Of a stretch of 40,344 nt of DNA, positions 16,394-24,674 are shown piece after piece; position 1 is the first letter of the stretch; every line of letters begins with the position of its first letter. Below the pieces are notes generated by a model. The model saw nothing but the letters and a program-made list of their open reading frames with translations, had not been told where the DNA came from and searched no databases. The stretch is from an uncultured Clostridia bacterium (GTDB lineage Bacteria > Bacillota > Clostridia > TANB77 > CAG-508). The position numbers and the translations under genes were made by a program. Location: contig CALXWP010000013.1 of NCBI GenBank assembly GCA_944392455.1, positions 1-40,344 of the forward strand, in the 5' to 3' direction.

Positions 16394-18535
16394 TTAAAAT
16401 TTTAATGACCGCCTCCGGCCACCGCCGCCACCGCGGCCGCCTCCGCCATATCCACCGTGACCACTAAAGCCACCATATCCGCCACTTCTAGCAATATGTG
16501 AAGCATGGTGTGTTGCAGTTCTAAATGAACGACAACTATAATGGAAATTTCTAGAACTATAATAAGGATTGCTAAGCATTGGACTCATATTCATATCAGG
16601 ACACCTAATCTTTAAAGCAGCAATAACTTTTTCAGAAATTCCAAATGCTGTTGCATATACTAAATATTGTTCCCATAAAGGTAATTCGATTATTGTACGT
16701 TCATTCATTAGAGTTTCGCTATTTAAAAAGTTATATAATCCTCTCCACTTAGCATATTCGTCTTCGCCAAATTGTGTAAGTAAAACATAATTTCTAGATA
16801 ATTTTCTAAGATAAAGCGAACCTATGAAAAATGCTATACCTAAAATAAAATATGAACCAAAAGCTAAATCAAAATGAGTCTGATAAGATAAGAAATTTAC
16901 TAATGTTACAAGTAAAACACCTATTATTCCAAACATTGTAGAAAGAGATTGAGTTTGTAATCTTGGTTCTTTATAGTTTGCTTTTTGGAAGTATTTTTCA
17001 GTTACGCCTATATTAATTATTGAATTTTCAATATTTTTAATAAATGTATAAGTATTTTCATAATCAGAAGAAACTTTTGATTGGAAGCTTGACATAGTTA
17101 TTTCATTTCCAAGAGAATGTCTTACTATTAAATTAAAATATTGTTCCTCTGAAGGTGTAAGTGGTTCTAATTTTTTCTCATTTAGCATGTTTGAGTCTAA
17201 TGTTTCAGATGTATTATTATTCTCATTTATATCAGTAGAAATAGAAAATGCTATTGGTGCCTGTTTATATTTAACAATTATTTTTACATTACTTGATATC
17301 CAGTCTTTTTGAGAATCTACTCTATCTAGTTCAATATAACCTTTACGAACTAAACTTAGCATTATTGATGAATAACCATCTGTATCCTCAGTTTTCTTAT
17401 GAGGCTTGTGCTTACAAAAGACTAGACTAGAAGCAAATATTGGATCAAGATTACTAGGAATCTCTCTAAAATAGTCTACTTGTATTGTAGGTTTATAAAA
17501 ATTGTGTTTTTGCCTCATTTGATTATCTTTTCTTGAAAGGTAAATTATTAATAAAATAACTCCTACTAAAGATAGTGATAGTACTATAATTTTAAGTCCT
17601 ATGTATTTATCTTTAGTTTGATCATATTCTGTTTGTTCTTGCCTTAGTTCGTCTAATGCAGGATCATTATAGTAATAATTTCTTGATGCATAATCAGTAA
17701 ATTTATGCTTATCTGCTCCAAAAGATACTAATGTAAATTCAATATATTCATTATATGGTTTGAATTTTAATTCTGATTCATCTAAATCAAATGAAAAAGT
17801 ATAATATCCAGGATTTAATGTACTTGATTCTGTAAAAGGAAAATTATATGAATTCGTTCCAAAAGTATGAGCTTCATAATTTCCAGAACTTGGCATATCC
17901 TTATTTGGAATTAATATTTGACCTTTAAATGAATTTAAATATTTAATTGTATCTTCTGAATAGAAAGATAAATATAATTCAGAGCAATCGCTATAACGTA
18001 AAGCAGCATTATACATTTCATATTCAATTTCAAAAGTAATATTTTCACGATATAACCCATCCACATAGAAAAATACACATTCATAATTTCTAGCAGATTC
18101 GCTATAAGGTCCATCACTATGATACCATTTTCCAGGACCATATCCTTTAGAAGTACTAGTATAATCTGAATCATCCCAATATAGTTTTGGGCTTTCTTCA
18201 TATTCAATTTCAGTTCCGTCATCAAGTATTTGTTTTACGGAGTTTACTTTATAACTTACTTTTACTCCATCTACATAACTTTCAGGTAAATCTCTCCATA
18301 ATTCCCAGAATAGATTACTTTTAGATGCAGCATGAATATCAAAAGTTAATCTTTCGGTAACAACAACTTTACCATTGCTGCCATGTTCATCAACTACAAC
18401 AGCTTTATAATCAATATCTGTTATTCTAGCATAGTCAAATGGATTCAAGTTTATATCTTCAAACATATAGGAAAATTCACTAATAAAGCTTATTAATAGT
18501 ATGAATACGACAATAATAATTGTACTTTTCCTCAT
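16394..18535 (-). CDS. DUF2207-type membrane protein with Gly-rich tail
   Basis: This 713-residue protein has an N-terminal signal or anchor (about 5-20), a large extracytoplasmic beta-rich domain (about 40-300), a membrane segment (about 308-335), a cytoplasmic region, two further membrane segments (about 540-585) and a C-terminal glycine run. This layout matches the DUF2207 family of predicted membrane proteins, whose role is unknown. In frame 0 the tail ends GGGGGRRRSLKF. The first of these Arg codons (707, bases 16417-16415) is CGG followed by A. A +1 shift there would read GGA GGC GGT CAT then stop (16404-16402), extending the Gly run by three and ending in His. The tail DNA is locally very G+C-rich because of glycine codons. 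Confidence 0.8.
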   Translation of the reverse strand: MRKSTIIIVVFILLISFISEFSYMFEDINLNPFDYARITDIDYKAVVVDEHGSNGKVVVTERLTFDIHAASKSNLFWELWRDLPESYVDGVKVSYKVNSVKQILDDGTEIEYEESPKLYWDDSDYTSTSKGYGPGKWYHSDGPYSESARNYECVFFYVDGLYRENITFEIEYEMYNAALRYSDCSELYLSFYSEDTIKYLNSFKGQILIPNKDMPSSGNYEAHTFGTNSYNFPFTESSTLNPGYYTFSFDLDESELKFKPYNEYIEFTLVSFGADKHKFTDYASRNYYYNDPALDELRQEQTEYDQTKDKYIGLKIIVLSLSLVGVILLIIYLSRKDNQMRQKHNFYKPTIQVDYFREIPSNLDPIFASSLVFCKHKPHKKTEDTDGYSSIMLSLVRKGYIELDRVDSQKDWISSNVKIIVKYKQAPIAFSISTDINENNNTSETLDSNMLNEKKLEPLTPSEEQYFNLIVRHSLGNEITMSSFQSKVSSDYENTYTFIKNIENSIINIGVTEKYFQKANYKEPRLQTQSLSTMFGIIGVLLVTLVNFLSYQTHFDLAFGSYFILGIAFFIGSLYLRKLSRNYVLLTQFGEDEYAKWRGLYNFLNSETLMNERTIIELPLWEQYLVYATAFGISEKVIAALKIRCPDMNMSPMLSNPYYSSRNFHYSCRSFRTATHHASHIARSGGYGGFSGHGGYGGGGRGGGGGRRRSLKF

Positions 18536-18663
18536 TACATCACCCTTTTATTAAAATATATTGAAATAATTATATATAAAAAGAAAATAAAAGTAAACAG
18601 TAACATTTAATTTTAAATAACATATTATATAATACTAAGATATATTTTTTTAAGGAGGAAACC

Positions 18664-19345
18664 GTGGCAAAGATAATTGTTTTTAATAATGATACAGATC
18701 GTATGGAAACATATTATAGGGGAGAAGAAGAACCAATGCCATATAATACAAATGGAACTTTAAAAGTAAAAGAATTTAGGGGATCAAGTAGATCGTCTAC
18801 TTTATGGACAACTAAAAGGACAATGCAAAGTTGGAATAGTCAAAGATATGTATATGGTTCAGCGATACCTGTTGGTTTTGCTTTTAAAAGACCATATGAA
18901 GGAGGGCATGGTACCCAAAGTCAGCATTATGCAGGTACAGCATTTGATGTAGGTCAAAGACTTTCACAGTCTCAAAGAACTAGACTTTGGAATTCAGCGA
19001 ATAATTCTGGGGTATGGTCTTTTGTAGAACCATTATCTCTTACACCTACATGGGTACATTTTGATAAAAGATTTCGGAACACCTGCATGTAGTTCAGGAG
19101 GATATCCTCAGCTAAAAAGAGGAAGCTTAAGTAATTATGTATTAATAGCACAAGATGATTTAAATACTTTAGGATATACAACAGGGGGATTAGATGGAAT
19201 TTTTGGTGCAGCCACGCAAAATGCAGTAAGAAATTATCAACGATCTGTAGGTCTGTCTGTAGACGGAATAGTTGGTTGTAATACATGGAGATCATTACAG
19301 GAAGCTGTAGTTGGAACAGGGAGAACAAGTACTACTATAGATTAA
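18664..19345 (+). CDS. M15-type D,D-carboxypeptidase with peptidoglycan-binding domain, joined by a +1 frameshift
   Basis: The gene is read in two frames. Frame 0 runs from GTG 18664 (SD AAGGAGG) to TAG 19092. It encodes an M15-like zinc peptidase with ligands His88 (QSQHYAG), Asp95 (AFDVG) and His132 (TWVHFD). At 19075 the in-frame codon CGG follows TTT. In frame 0 only RNTCM remains, whereas skipping C19075 reads GGA and continues GTPACSSGGYPQL and a complete PG_binding_1 repeat (about 148-210, with LNTLGYTTGGLDGIFG and VDGIVGCNTWRSL), ending at 19345. The joined protein is 226 residues and reads smoothly across the junction. Without the shift the product is the peptidase alone, 142 residues. 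Programmed shift, mutation and assembly error are all possible. Confidence 0.82.
19072..19078 (+). other. Candidate +1 frameshift site (TTT CGG A)
   Basis: Codons TTT CGG A, with CGG at 19075-19077. A shift to TTC then GGA would keep a tRNA-Phe (GAA anticodon) fully paired in the P site, the same geometry as the slip used in bacterial prfB. The frame-0 stop (TAG) comes only four codons after CGG. Confidence 0.6.
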
Positions 19346-19401
19346 AAAAGAGGAAGAGCCAGTAGCTTGAAATACTTACTACGGACTCTAACCTCTTTTT
19401 T
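19344..19401. terminator. Bidirectional terminator between the peptidase gene and the second cassette
   Basis: AAAAAAGAGG (19344-19353) pairs with CCTCTTTTTT (19392-19401), with further pairing of AGAG-CC-GTAG against CTAC-GG-CTCT inside. It serves both convergent genes. Confidence 0.85.
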
Positions 19402-19406
19402 GACTC

Positions 19407-19766
19407 CTAGATAATGCTAAGTAGGATTCTGCACCATGTAGGTATATGACCAGAGTTGCGCCGTACCATACGAAGCATAGGTCTCTTTATGAGAACCGTT
19501 GCAATGATGGCAATAATAGCGGCAACAATCCAGCCAATGGCCCAAGTATACGGTGCCAGAATTCCAACAGCAGCATAGAGCAGAACTGCTAAAAACAGTG
19601 CTACGCCAGAGTATCTCCGAGTTTCCTGCAGAAACATCATAGCGATAGCTGCAAAGATCAGCAGTGCCAACAGCGAGTAAATCGCAGAAGTGTTGGCATA
19701 TACGAAGCCAAAAATCTGTGCTACCAACATGTTGGTGGCAAAAAGGATTCCGATGAAAATTAACAT
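19407..19766 (-). CDS. Small multi-pass membrane protein, foreign-composition cassette
   Basis: I do not recognise the family of this 119-residue protein. Hydrophobic segments at about 2-22, 27-46, 54-71 and 74-93 give four predicted membrane helices, then a basic C-terminus (KRPMLRMVRRN). Size and topology are compatible with a holin-like, transporter-accessory or immunity protein; none is proven. ATG 19766 is chosen because GGAGG lies 10 nt upstream. Its body is far richer in G+C than neighbouring genes and uses CGG for Arg50 and Arg102. It has its own A+T-rich promoter (19802-19830) and a terminator, the same design as the amidase cassette at 4076. A Cys/His-rich ORF in an overlapping frame is a shadow. 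Confidence 0.7.
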   Translation of the reverse strand: MLIFIGILFATNMLVAQIFGFVYANTSAIYSLLALLIFAAIAMMFLQETRRYSGVALFLAVLLYAAVGILAPYTWAIGWIVAAIIAIIATVLIKRPMLRMVRRNSGHIPTWCRILLSII

Positions 19767-19801
19767 AAGGCATAGCCCTCCTTTATATTTTTATAAACTA
19801 T

Positions 19802-19830
19802 ATTATATCATAAATTTACATAATAGTCAA
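19802..19830 (-). promoter_or_regulatory. Promoter of the membrane-protein cassette
   Basis: On the minus strand, TTGACT (19830-19825), a 17-bp spacer, and TATAAT (19807-19802), 35 bp before the start codon. Confidence 0.8.
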
Positions 19831-19918
19831 AATAGAATATGTTGTAAAGCAAGTTATAAAATCTTTGAAATATAAATAAAAAAATAGTAAAAAAGTTAAA
19901 AAAAATAATAAAAAATAC

Positions 19919-19947
19919 TTGCAATTTATAAATACTTGTATTACAAT
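19919..19947 (+). promoter_or_regulatory. mraZ/dcw cluster promoter
   Basis: TTGCAA at 19919-19924, a 17-bp spacer, and TACAAT at 19942-19947. The MraZ-box-like repeats begin about 6 bp downstream, near the expected transcription start. Confidence 0.7.
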
Positions 19948-19953
19948 CTATTT

Positions 19954-19991
19954 GAAGTGGAGAGAAGTGGTAGAAAGTGGTTTGAAATTGG
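19954..19991 (+). promoter_or_regulatory. MraZ-box-like direct repeats
   Basis: GAAGTGG, GAAGTGG and AAAGTGG lie at exact 10-bp spacing (19954, 19964, 19974), followed by AAATTGG at 19985. MraZ is known to bind tandem GTG/TGGG-type boxes about one helical turn apart in its own promoter, so these are probably autoregulatory sites. Confidence 0.75.
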
Positions 19992-20007
19992 AGAGAGGTG
20001 AAACAAA

Positions 20008-20439
20008 GTGCTTATTGGTGAATATGAACATTCTCTAGATGCTAAAGGCAGATTAATAATGCCAGCAAAACTTAGAGAAGATATAGGTGAAAAGTTCATA
20101 ATAACTAAAGGTCTTGATGGGTGCTTGTTTGGTTTTTCTCAAAATGAATGGACAAACTTCGAAGAAAAATTAAAAACACTTCCACTTACAAATAAAAATG
20201 CAAGAGATTTCGTAAGATTTTTCTTATCAGGAGCTACAGAATGCGAAATTGATAAGCAAGGTAGATTTTTAATTGCGAGTAACCTAAGAGAATATGCAGA
20301 AATGGAAAAAGAAGTTGCAATAATTGGTGTAGGTACTAGAATTGAAATTTGGAACAAAGAAAAATGGAAAAAATACAATAGTGATGAAAACATTTCAGCT
20401 GATGCAATTGCTGAAAATATGACAATGTTAGGTATATAA
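20008..20439 (+). CDS. mraZ: Transcriptional regulator MraZ
   Basis: This 143-residue protein has two SpoVT/AbrB-like half-repeats, each with the DxxxR signature (DAKGRLIMP near residue 11 and DKQGRFLIA near residue 83). MraZ forms a ring and binds tandem boxes in the dcw promoter to control the cluster. The start is GTG 20008, preceded by AGAGGTG. It is followed by an unusually long 473-bp non-coding spacer before rsmH. Confidence 0.95.
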   Translation: MLIGEYEHSLDAKGRLIMPAKLREDIGEKFIITKGLDGCLFGFSQNEWTNFEEKLKTLPLTNKNARDFVRFFLSGATECEIDKQGRFLIASNLREYAEMEKEVAIIGVGTRIEIWNKEKWKKYNSDENISADAIAENMTMLGI

Positions 20440-20462
20440 CTTTAAAAAAAGTTTATATAGAT

Positions 20463-20807
20463 ACAAAAGAAAAAAATCATAAGAAACAAAAGATGCCAAA
20501 CCCATTTGTTTAACAAAAGATAAAAAATAAAAATACCAAAGAAAAATAATGTTTGAGAGAGATTAACACAAAAGAAAAAAATTTAAAGAATACAAAAGAA
20601 AAATAAAATTAAAGAAAATAAACAAAAGATAATTTAAACTAAGGAAAAATAATTAAATAAAACAAAAGCTTTAATAAAACAAAAGATATTTTAATTCTCA
20701 AAAGATAAAATGTTGATTGTTTATACATAAAATATATAACTTATGATAAAAGAAAAAAGAACAAAAGATAATGTTATTTAAAGAAACAAAAGCTAATTAA
20801 ACAAAAG
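20463..20807 (+). repeat. ACAAAAG repeat region in the mraZ-rsmH spacer
   Basis: The 473-bp gap 20440-20912 contains no ORF. Eleven exact copies of ACAAAAG start at 20463, 20486, 20513, 20568, 20592, 20622, 20662, 20679, 20761, 20786 and 20801. Near-copies lie at 20535 (ACCAAAG) and 20699 (TCAAAAG). All are on the same strand, mostly followed by A or C, with irregular spacing of 15-82 bp. The region would be transcribed between mraZ and rsmH. Confidence 0.75.
20714..20741 (+). promoter_or_regulatory. Possible internal promoter upstream of rsmH
   Basis: TTGATT at 20714-20719, a 16-bp spacer, and TATAAC at 20736-20741. The match is moderate within a very A+T-rich stretch. Confidence 0.3.
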
Positions 20808-20840
20808 AAAAAGTTACTAAAATAAGTAATTTAAGGCTAA

Positions 20841-20895
20841 AGCATACAGTTGGTATATTACATACCAACTGATTATGCTATATATTTTATTTTTA
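20841..20895 (+). terminator. Attenuator-like hairpin upstream of rsmH
   Basis: An inner 10-bp stem CAGTTGGTAT/ATACCAACTG with a 5-nt loop, and an outer AGCATA/TATGCT stem with a 2-nt bulge, are followed by a T-rich tail just before the rsmH SD. It could terminate mraZ transcripts or act as an attenuator. Confidence 0.6.
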
Positions 20896-20912
20896 GCTAT
20901 GAGGTGTAACAA

Positions 20913-21851
20913 TTGGAATTTAAACATAAACCAGTTTTATTAAATGAATGTATAGATGGACTTAATATAAAGCCAGATGGAATATATGTAGATGGAACTA
21001 TTGGAGGTGCAGGTCATAGTTTAGAAATAGTAAAAAGATTATCTAAAAATGGATTGCTTATTGGAATTGATAGAGATGAAGAAGCTTTAAGGGCTGCAAA
21101 AGAAAAACTTAAAGATTTTAATAATGTAAAATACATTCATGGAAATCATGATGATATTAATAGATTATTATTAGATGAAGGAATAGAAAGTGTTGACGGA
21201 ATATTACTAGATCTAGGAGTATCTTCTTATCAACTAGATGAAAAGACTAGAGGATTTAGTTATATTGAAAATGCGAAACTTGATATGAGGATGGATAAAA
21301 CTCAGGATCTTGATGCCGAATATGTAGTTAATGAATATTCGGAAGAAGAATTATTTAAAATTATCTCAGAATATGGAGAAGAAAGATTTGCAAAAAATAT
21401 AGCAAGGAACATATGTAAGGAAAGAGAAAAATCAAGAATAAAGACAACTAATGAATTAGTTGATATCATAAGAGAGTCTATACCAAAATCAAAACAAAAT
21501 GATGGACATCCTGCTAAAAGAACATTTCAAGCAATTAGAATTGAGGTTAATAATGAACTTAAACCTTTATATAATACAGTTATAGAGTCAGGAAAAATGT
21601 TAAATGAAAATGGCAGATTAGTGATTATAACATTTCATTCTTTAGAAGATAGAGCTGTAAAAGAAGCTTTTATAGAACTAGAAGGAAGATGTACTTGTCC
21701 AAAAGATTTACCATATTGCGTATGTAATTATACTTCATATGGTAAGATAATAACAAAAAAACCAATATTACCAACCAAAGAGGAACAAGAAGAAAATAGT
21801 AGAAGCAAAAGTGCTAAACTAAGAATTTTTGAAAGAAGACAAAAGAAATAG
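20913..21851 (+). CDS. rsmH: 16S rRNA (cytosine1402-N4)-methyltransferase RsmH (MraW)
   Basis: This 312-residue SAM-dependent enzyme methylates C1402 of 16S rRNA in the P site. It starts with [15 protein letters not shown] and has the SAM motif [10 protein letters not shown] (about 28-37), then the [12 protein letters not shown] and [11 protein letters not shown] blocks and the C-terminal [12 protein letters not shown] 20913 is the start, with GAGGTG upstream. ftsL follows 23 bp later. Confidence 0.96.
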   Translation: MEFKHKPVLLNECIDGLNIKPDGIYVDGTIGGAGHSLEIVKRLSKNGLLIGIDRDEEALRAAKEKLKDFNNVKYIHGNHDDINRLLLDEGIESVDGILLDLGVSSYQLDEKTRGFSYIENAKLDMRMDKTQDLDAEYVVNEYSEEELFKIISEYGEERFAKNIARNICKEREKSRIKTTNELVDIIRESIPKSKQNDGHPAKRTFQAIRIEVNNELKPLYNTVIESGKMLNENGRLVIITFHSLEDRAVKEAFIELEGRCTCPKDLPYCVCNYTSYGKIITKKPILPTKEEQEENSRSKSAKLRIFERRQKK

Positions 21852-21874
21852 TAGAAAAGAGGTGAGAATAACTT

Positions 21875-22384
21875 ATGGCAAATTATAGGTATAATAGATA
21901 CCAATATGAAACTAGCCCTAGAAAAGTAGAGCCAGAATATGAACCAATAAGAGAACCATATTCTAGAAAAAAAACAACTACAGTTAATAGGAAAAAAGAA
22001 AGTATAAAACCAAAGAGACATCTTAAAGTACATGTCAAAGTAGTTGTTTATGTCTTATTAATTTTTGCTAGTTTATTTGTTATAAGTTATAGAAACTCAT
22101 TAATCAATGAAAGTTTTAATGAAAATGAACAATTAAAATCAAATTTAGCATTATTGGAAAAACAAAATGAACAATTAAAAGTTAATTTAGAAAATAGCTT
22201 GAACTTAACTAATATTGAAAAAATAGCAGAGAAAAAATTAGGAATGCAAAAATTAGATAATAGTCAAAAAGTATATGTGAGCTTAGATAAAAAAGATTAT
22301 GTTGAACCAGCAAGTGAGAAAGTAGTTATAGAAGATAATGAAAATTGGTTTACTAAAATACTAAATACTTTATTAGGAAAATAA
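21875..22384 (+). CDS. ftsL: Cell division protein FtsL
   Basis: This 169-residue bitopic protein has a basic N-terminal cytoplasmic tail (about 1-50), one membrane helix (VVVYVLLIFASLFVISY, about 54-70) and an extracytoplasmic coiled coil (about 78-115), then NIEKIAEKKLGM, typical of FtsL/DivIC proteins. FtsL links the divisome to the septal PBP, which is the next gene. An AGAGGTGAG SD precedes the ATG. Sequence similarity in this family is low; position and topology carry the assignment. Confidence 0.85.
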   Translation: MANYRYNRYQYETSPRKVEPEYEPIREPYSRKKTTTVNRKKESIKPKRHLKVHVKVVVYVLLIFASLFVISYRNSLINESFNENEQLKSNLALLEKQNEQLKVNLENSLNLTNIEKIAEKKLGMQKLDNSQKVYVSLDKKDYVEPASEKVVIEDNENWFTKILNTLLGK

Positions 22385-22424
22385 AGATTAAAATATAATT
22401 AGATATATTTTAGTCTTTTTTTAT
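22383..22424 (+). terminator. Terminator between ftsL and the dcw PBP
   Basis: A 14-bp stem (AAAGATTAAAATAT with ATATTTTAGTCTTT, one G-T wobble) with an 8-nt loop and a 7-T run begins at the ftsL stop codon. It would split the cluster or attenuate it. Confidence 0.75.
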
Positions 22425-22471
22425 TTTGTCTGAATACAATTATTCTAGATAATATTTGTTAGGAGAATGCT

Positions 22472-24674
22472 ATGAAAAAAACAAAAAGGAAGGAGCTAAA
22501 AACAAAAGAAAAAAATATATTTGGTAATAAGAAGAAAAAAAGTGATAGAAATGAAATAATTAAACATGTAAAAGAAAAAAAAGATAAGATAGAGAACATT
22601 GATAAATTAAAAAAGAAATTAGATAGTAAAAAAAATAAAAAATATAAAGAGCAGATGAAAGATACTAAAGTAGTTATTGACGAAAAGTATGGTGACATTA
22701 GTAGACGTAAAAGAATGAAGATATGGATTTTTATAGTTATTTTAATATATATCCTTTATATTATAAGAATTGGTTGGATCCAATTTGGAATGGGTGATTG
22801 GCTAAAAGAAATGGCATTAGAACAGCAAAGTTTAGATCGAGCTGTTAATCCACGAAGGGGAACAATCTATGATGCAACCGGAACAAATATATTAGCAGTT
22901 AGTAGTACAGTAAATACTATAACTATAAATCCTGGTAATATTGCTAAAGAAAATAAAGAAAAAGTAGCAGAAGCATTGAGCCAAATATTTGAACTAGAGT
23001 ATGAAGATGTATTAAAGAAAGTAAATAAAAAAACATCAATAGAAACAATTGTAAGAAAAGTAGATAAAGAAAAAGCTGATGAATTAAGAGAATGGATGTC
23101 AGATAATGAAATTGATACAGGAATAAATATTGATGAAGATACAAAAAGATATTATCCATATAATACACTTGCTTCTCAAGTCATAGGTTTTTGTGGATAT
23201 GATAATCAAGGATTAGATGGGATTGAAGCAATATATGAAGAAGAATTAAAAGGAGAAAAAGGAAAAATAACCAAAATTACAGATGCGCAAGGAGGAGAAA
23301 TAGAAAATGAAGGGGAAAATTATATTTCAGCAACAGATGGAAATGATTTAATATTAAGTATTGATTTAACAATTCAAGGTATTGCAGAAAAATATCTAAA
23401 AGAAGCTTGTATTGATAATGAGTGTACTGATGGTGGAAATATAATTATTATGAATCCAAAAACTGGAGATATTTTAGCAATGGCTGGATATCCAAACTAT
23501 AATTTAAATAAACCATATGAAACAACAATAGATGAACTAAAAGATGTTTGGGATAGTATGTCAGAATCAGATCAAATAAAAGAAATGCAAAAAGTATGGA
23601 GAAATAAAGCTGTAGCAGATACATATGAACCTGGTTCTACTTTTAAACTTGTAACTGCTTCTGCAGCATTAGAAGAGGGTATAACTACTACTGATAAAGA
23701 AGGAGAGTTTACATGTACTGGAGGGATTACAATTGCTGGAGTAAGAATTAGTTGTTGGAGATATTATAATCCTCATGGTAGCGAAAGTTTAAGGCAGGCT
23801 CTTATGAATTCGTGTAATCCAGTATTTATAGGTCTAGGGCAAGAAATAGGTGTTAGTAAATATTATGATTACCTAGAAAAATTTGGATTACTTAGAAAGA
23901 CGGGGATTGATTTACCAGGAGAAGCAAGTAGCATTTTTCTAAAAGAAGATAAGGTTGGACCAGTAGAACTTGCAACTATTTCATTTGGCCAAAGGTTTGA
24001 AATAACACCTATTCAAATGATTACAGCAGTAAGCACTATAGCAAATAATGGAACATATGTTAAACCAAGAATTGTTAAAAAAATAGTTGATAGTACAACA
24101 GGAGAAGTAACTGAAATACCTACAGAAAAGACAGAAAATGTAATATCTAAAGAAACTGCAGAAGGAGTTCTTAGTATGATGGAATCTGTAGTTGCAGAAG
24201 GAACTGGAAAAAATGCGCAAGTACAAGGTTATTCGATAGGTGGAAAAACAGGAACTTCTGAAGATGGAGTAAATACAGGAAAATATGTTACATCATTTGT
24301 TGGAGTAGCACCAGTTTCAGATCCAGAAGTAGTAATTTTAATAACTCTATATAATCCAACAGGGGAGGGAGGACATCAAGGTGGCGGAGTTGCCGCACCA
24401 ATTGCTTCTCAAGTATTGGGAGAAGTATTACCATATTTAGAAGTACAAAAAGATAATCAAGAGGATGTAAATGTACAAGAAGAAGTTGAAGTACCAAGTA
24501 TAGTTCGGACTTACCTTATCAGAAGCAAAAGAAAAGTTAGAGGAACTTGAATTAGATATTAGTTATGAAGAAACTGAAGATGATATTTCTGAAAAAAAGA
24601 TAATTTCACAAGTGCCTGTAGAAGGAATTAAGATTAATAAAGGAAGTAAAATTATTGTCGAATATGAAAAATAA
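22472..24674 (+). CDS. SpoVD/FtsI-type class B PBP with a PASTA domain, joined by a +1 frameshift
   Basis: This septal-type transpeptidase of the dcw cluster has a Lys-rich cytoplasmic tail (about 1-80), a membrane anchor (about 86-105), a dimerisation domain, and the transpeptidase motifs PGSTFK (Ser about 389), SCN (about 447) and GKTGTS (Lys about 592). Frame 0 ends at 24550 with the basic tail RTYLIRSKRKVRGT. Codon 679 (24506-24508) is CGG after GTT. Skipping C24506 gives GGA and continues LTLSEAKEKLEELELD to a complete PASTA ending at 24674 (733 residues). The PASTA start (VPSIV) is in frame 0, so the domain is cut in the middle and only the +1 frame completes it. Programmed shift, mutation or assembly error are possible. 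The SD is TAGGAG. Confidence 0.88.
24503..24509 (+). other. Candidate +1 frameshift site (GTT CGG A)
   Basis: CGG at 24506-24508 is preceded by GTT and followed by A. It shares the core TTCGGA with the peptidase site at 19072-19078. The required shift is the same: skip C and decode GGA as glycine. Confidence 0.6.

Noticed and set aside
19417..19773. 118-codon Cys/His-rich ORF on the minus strand
   Set aside because: It overlaps the membrane-protein gene in another frame. The SD is only 2 nt from its ATG, and the composition looks like a shadow frame of a hydrophobic protein.
20463..20807. ACAAAAG array as a CRISPR
   Set aside because: The units are 7 bp with irregular spacing and no direct repeats of 24 bp or more.
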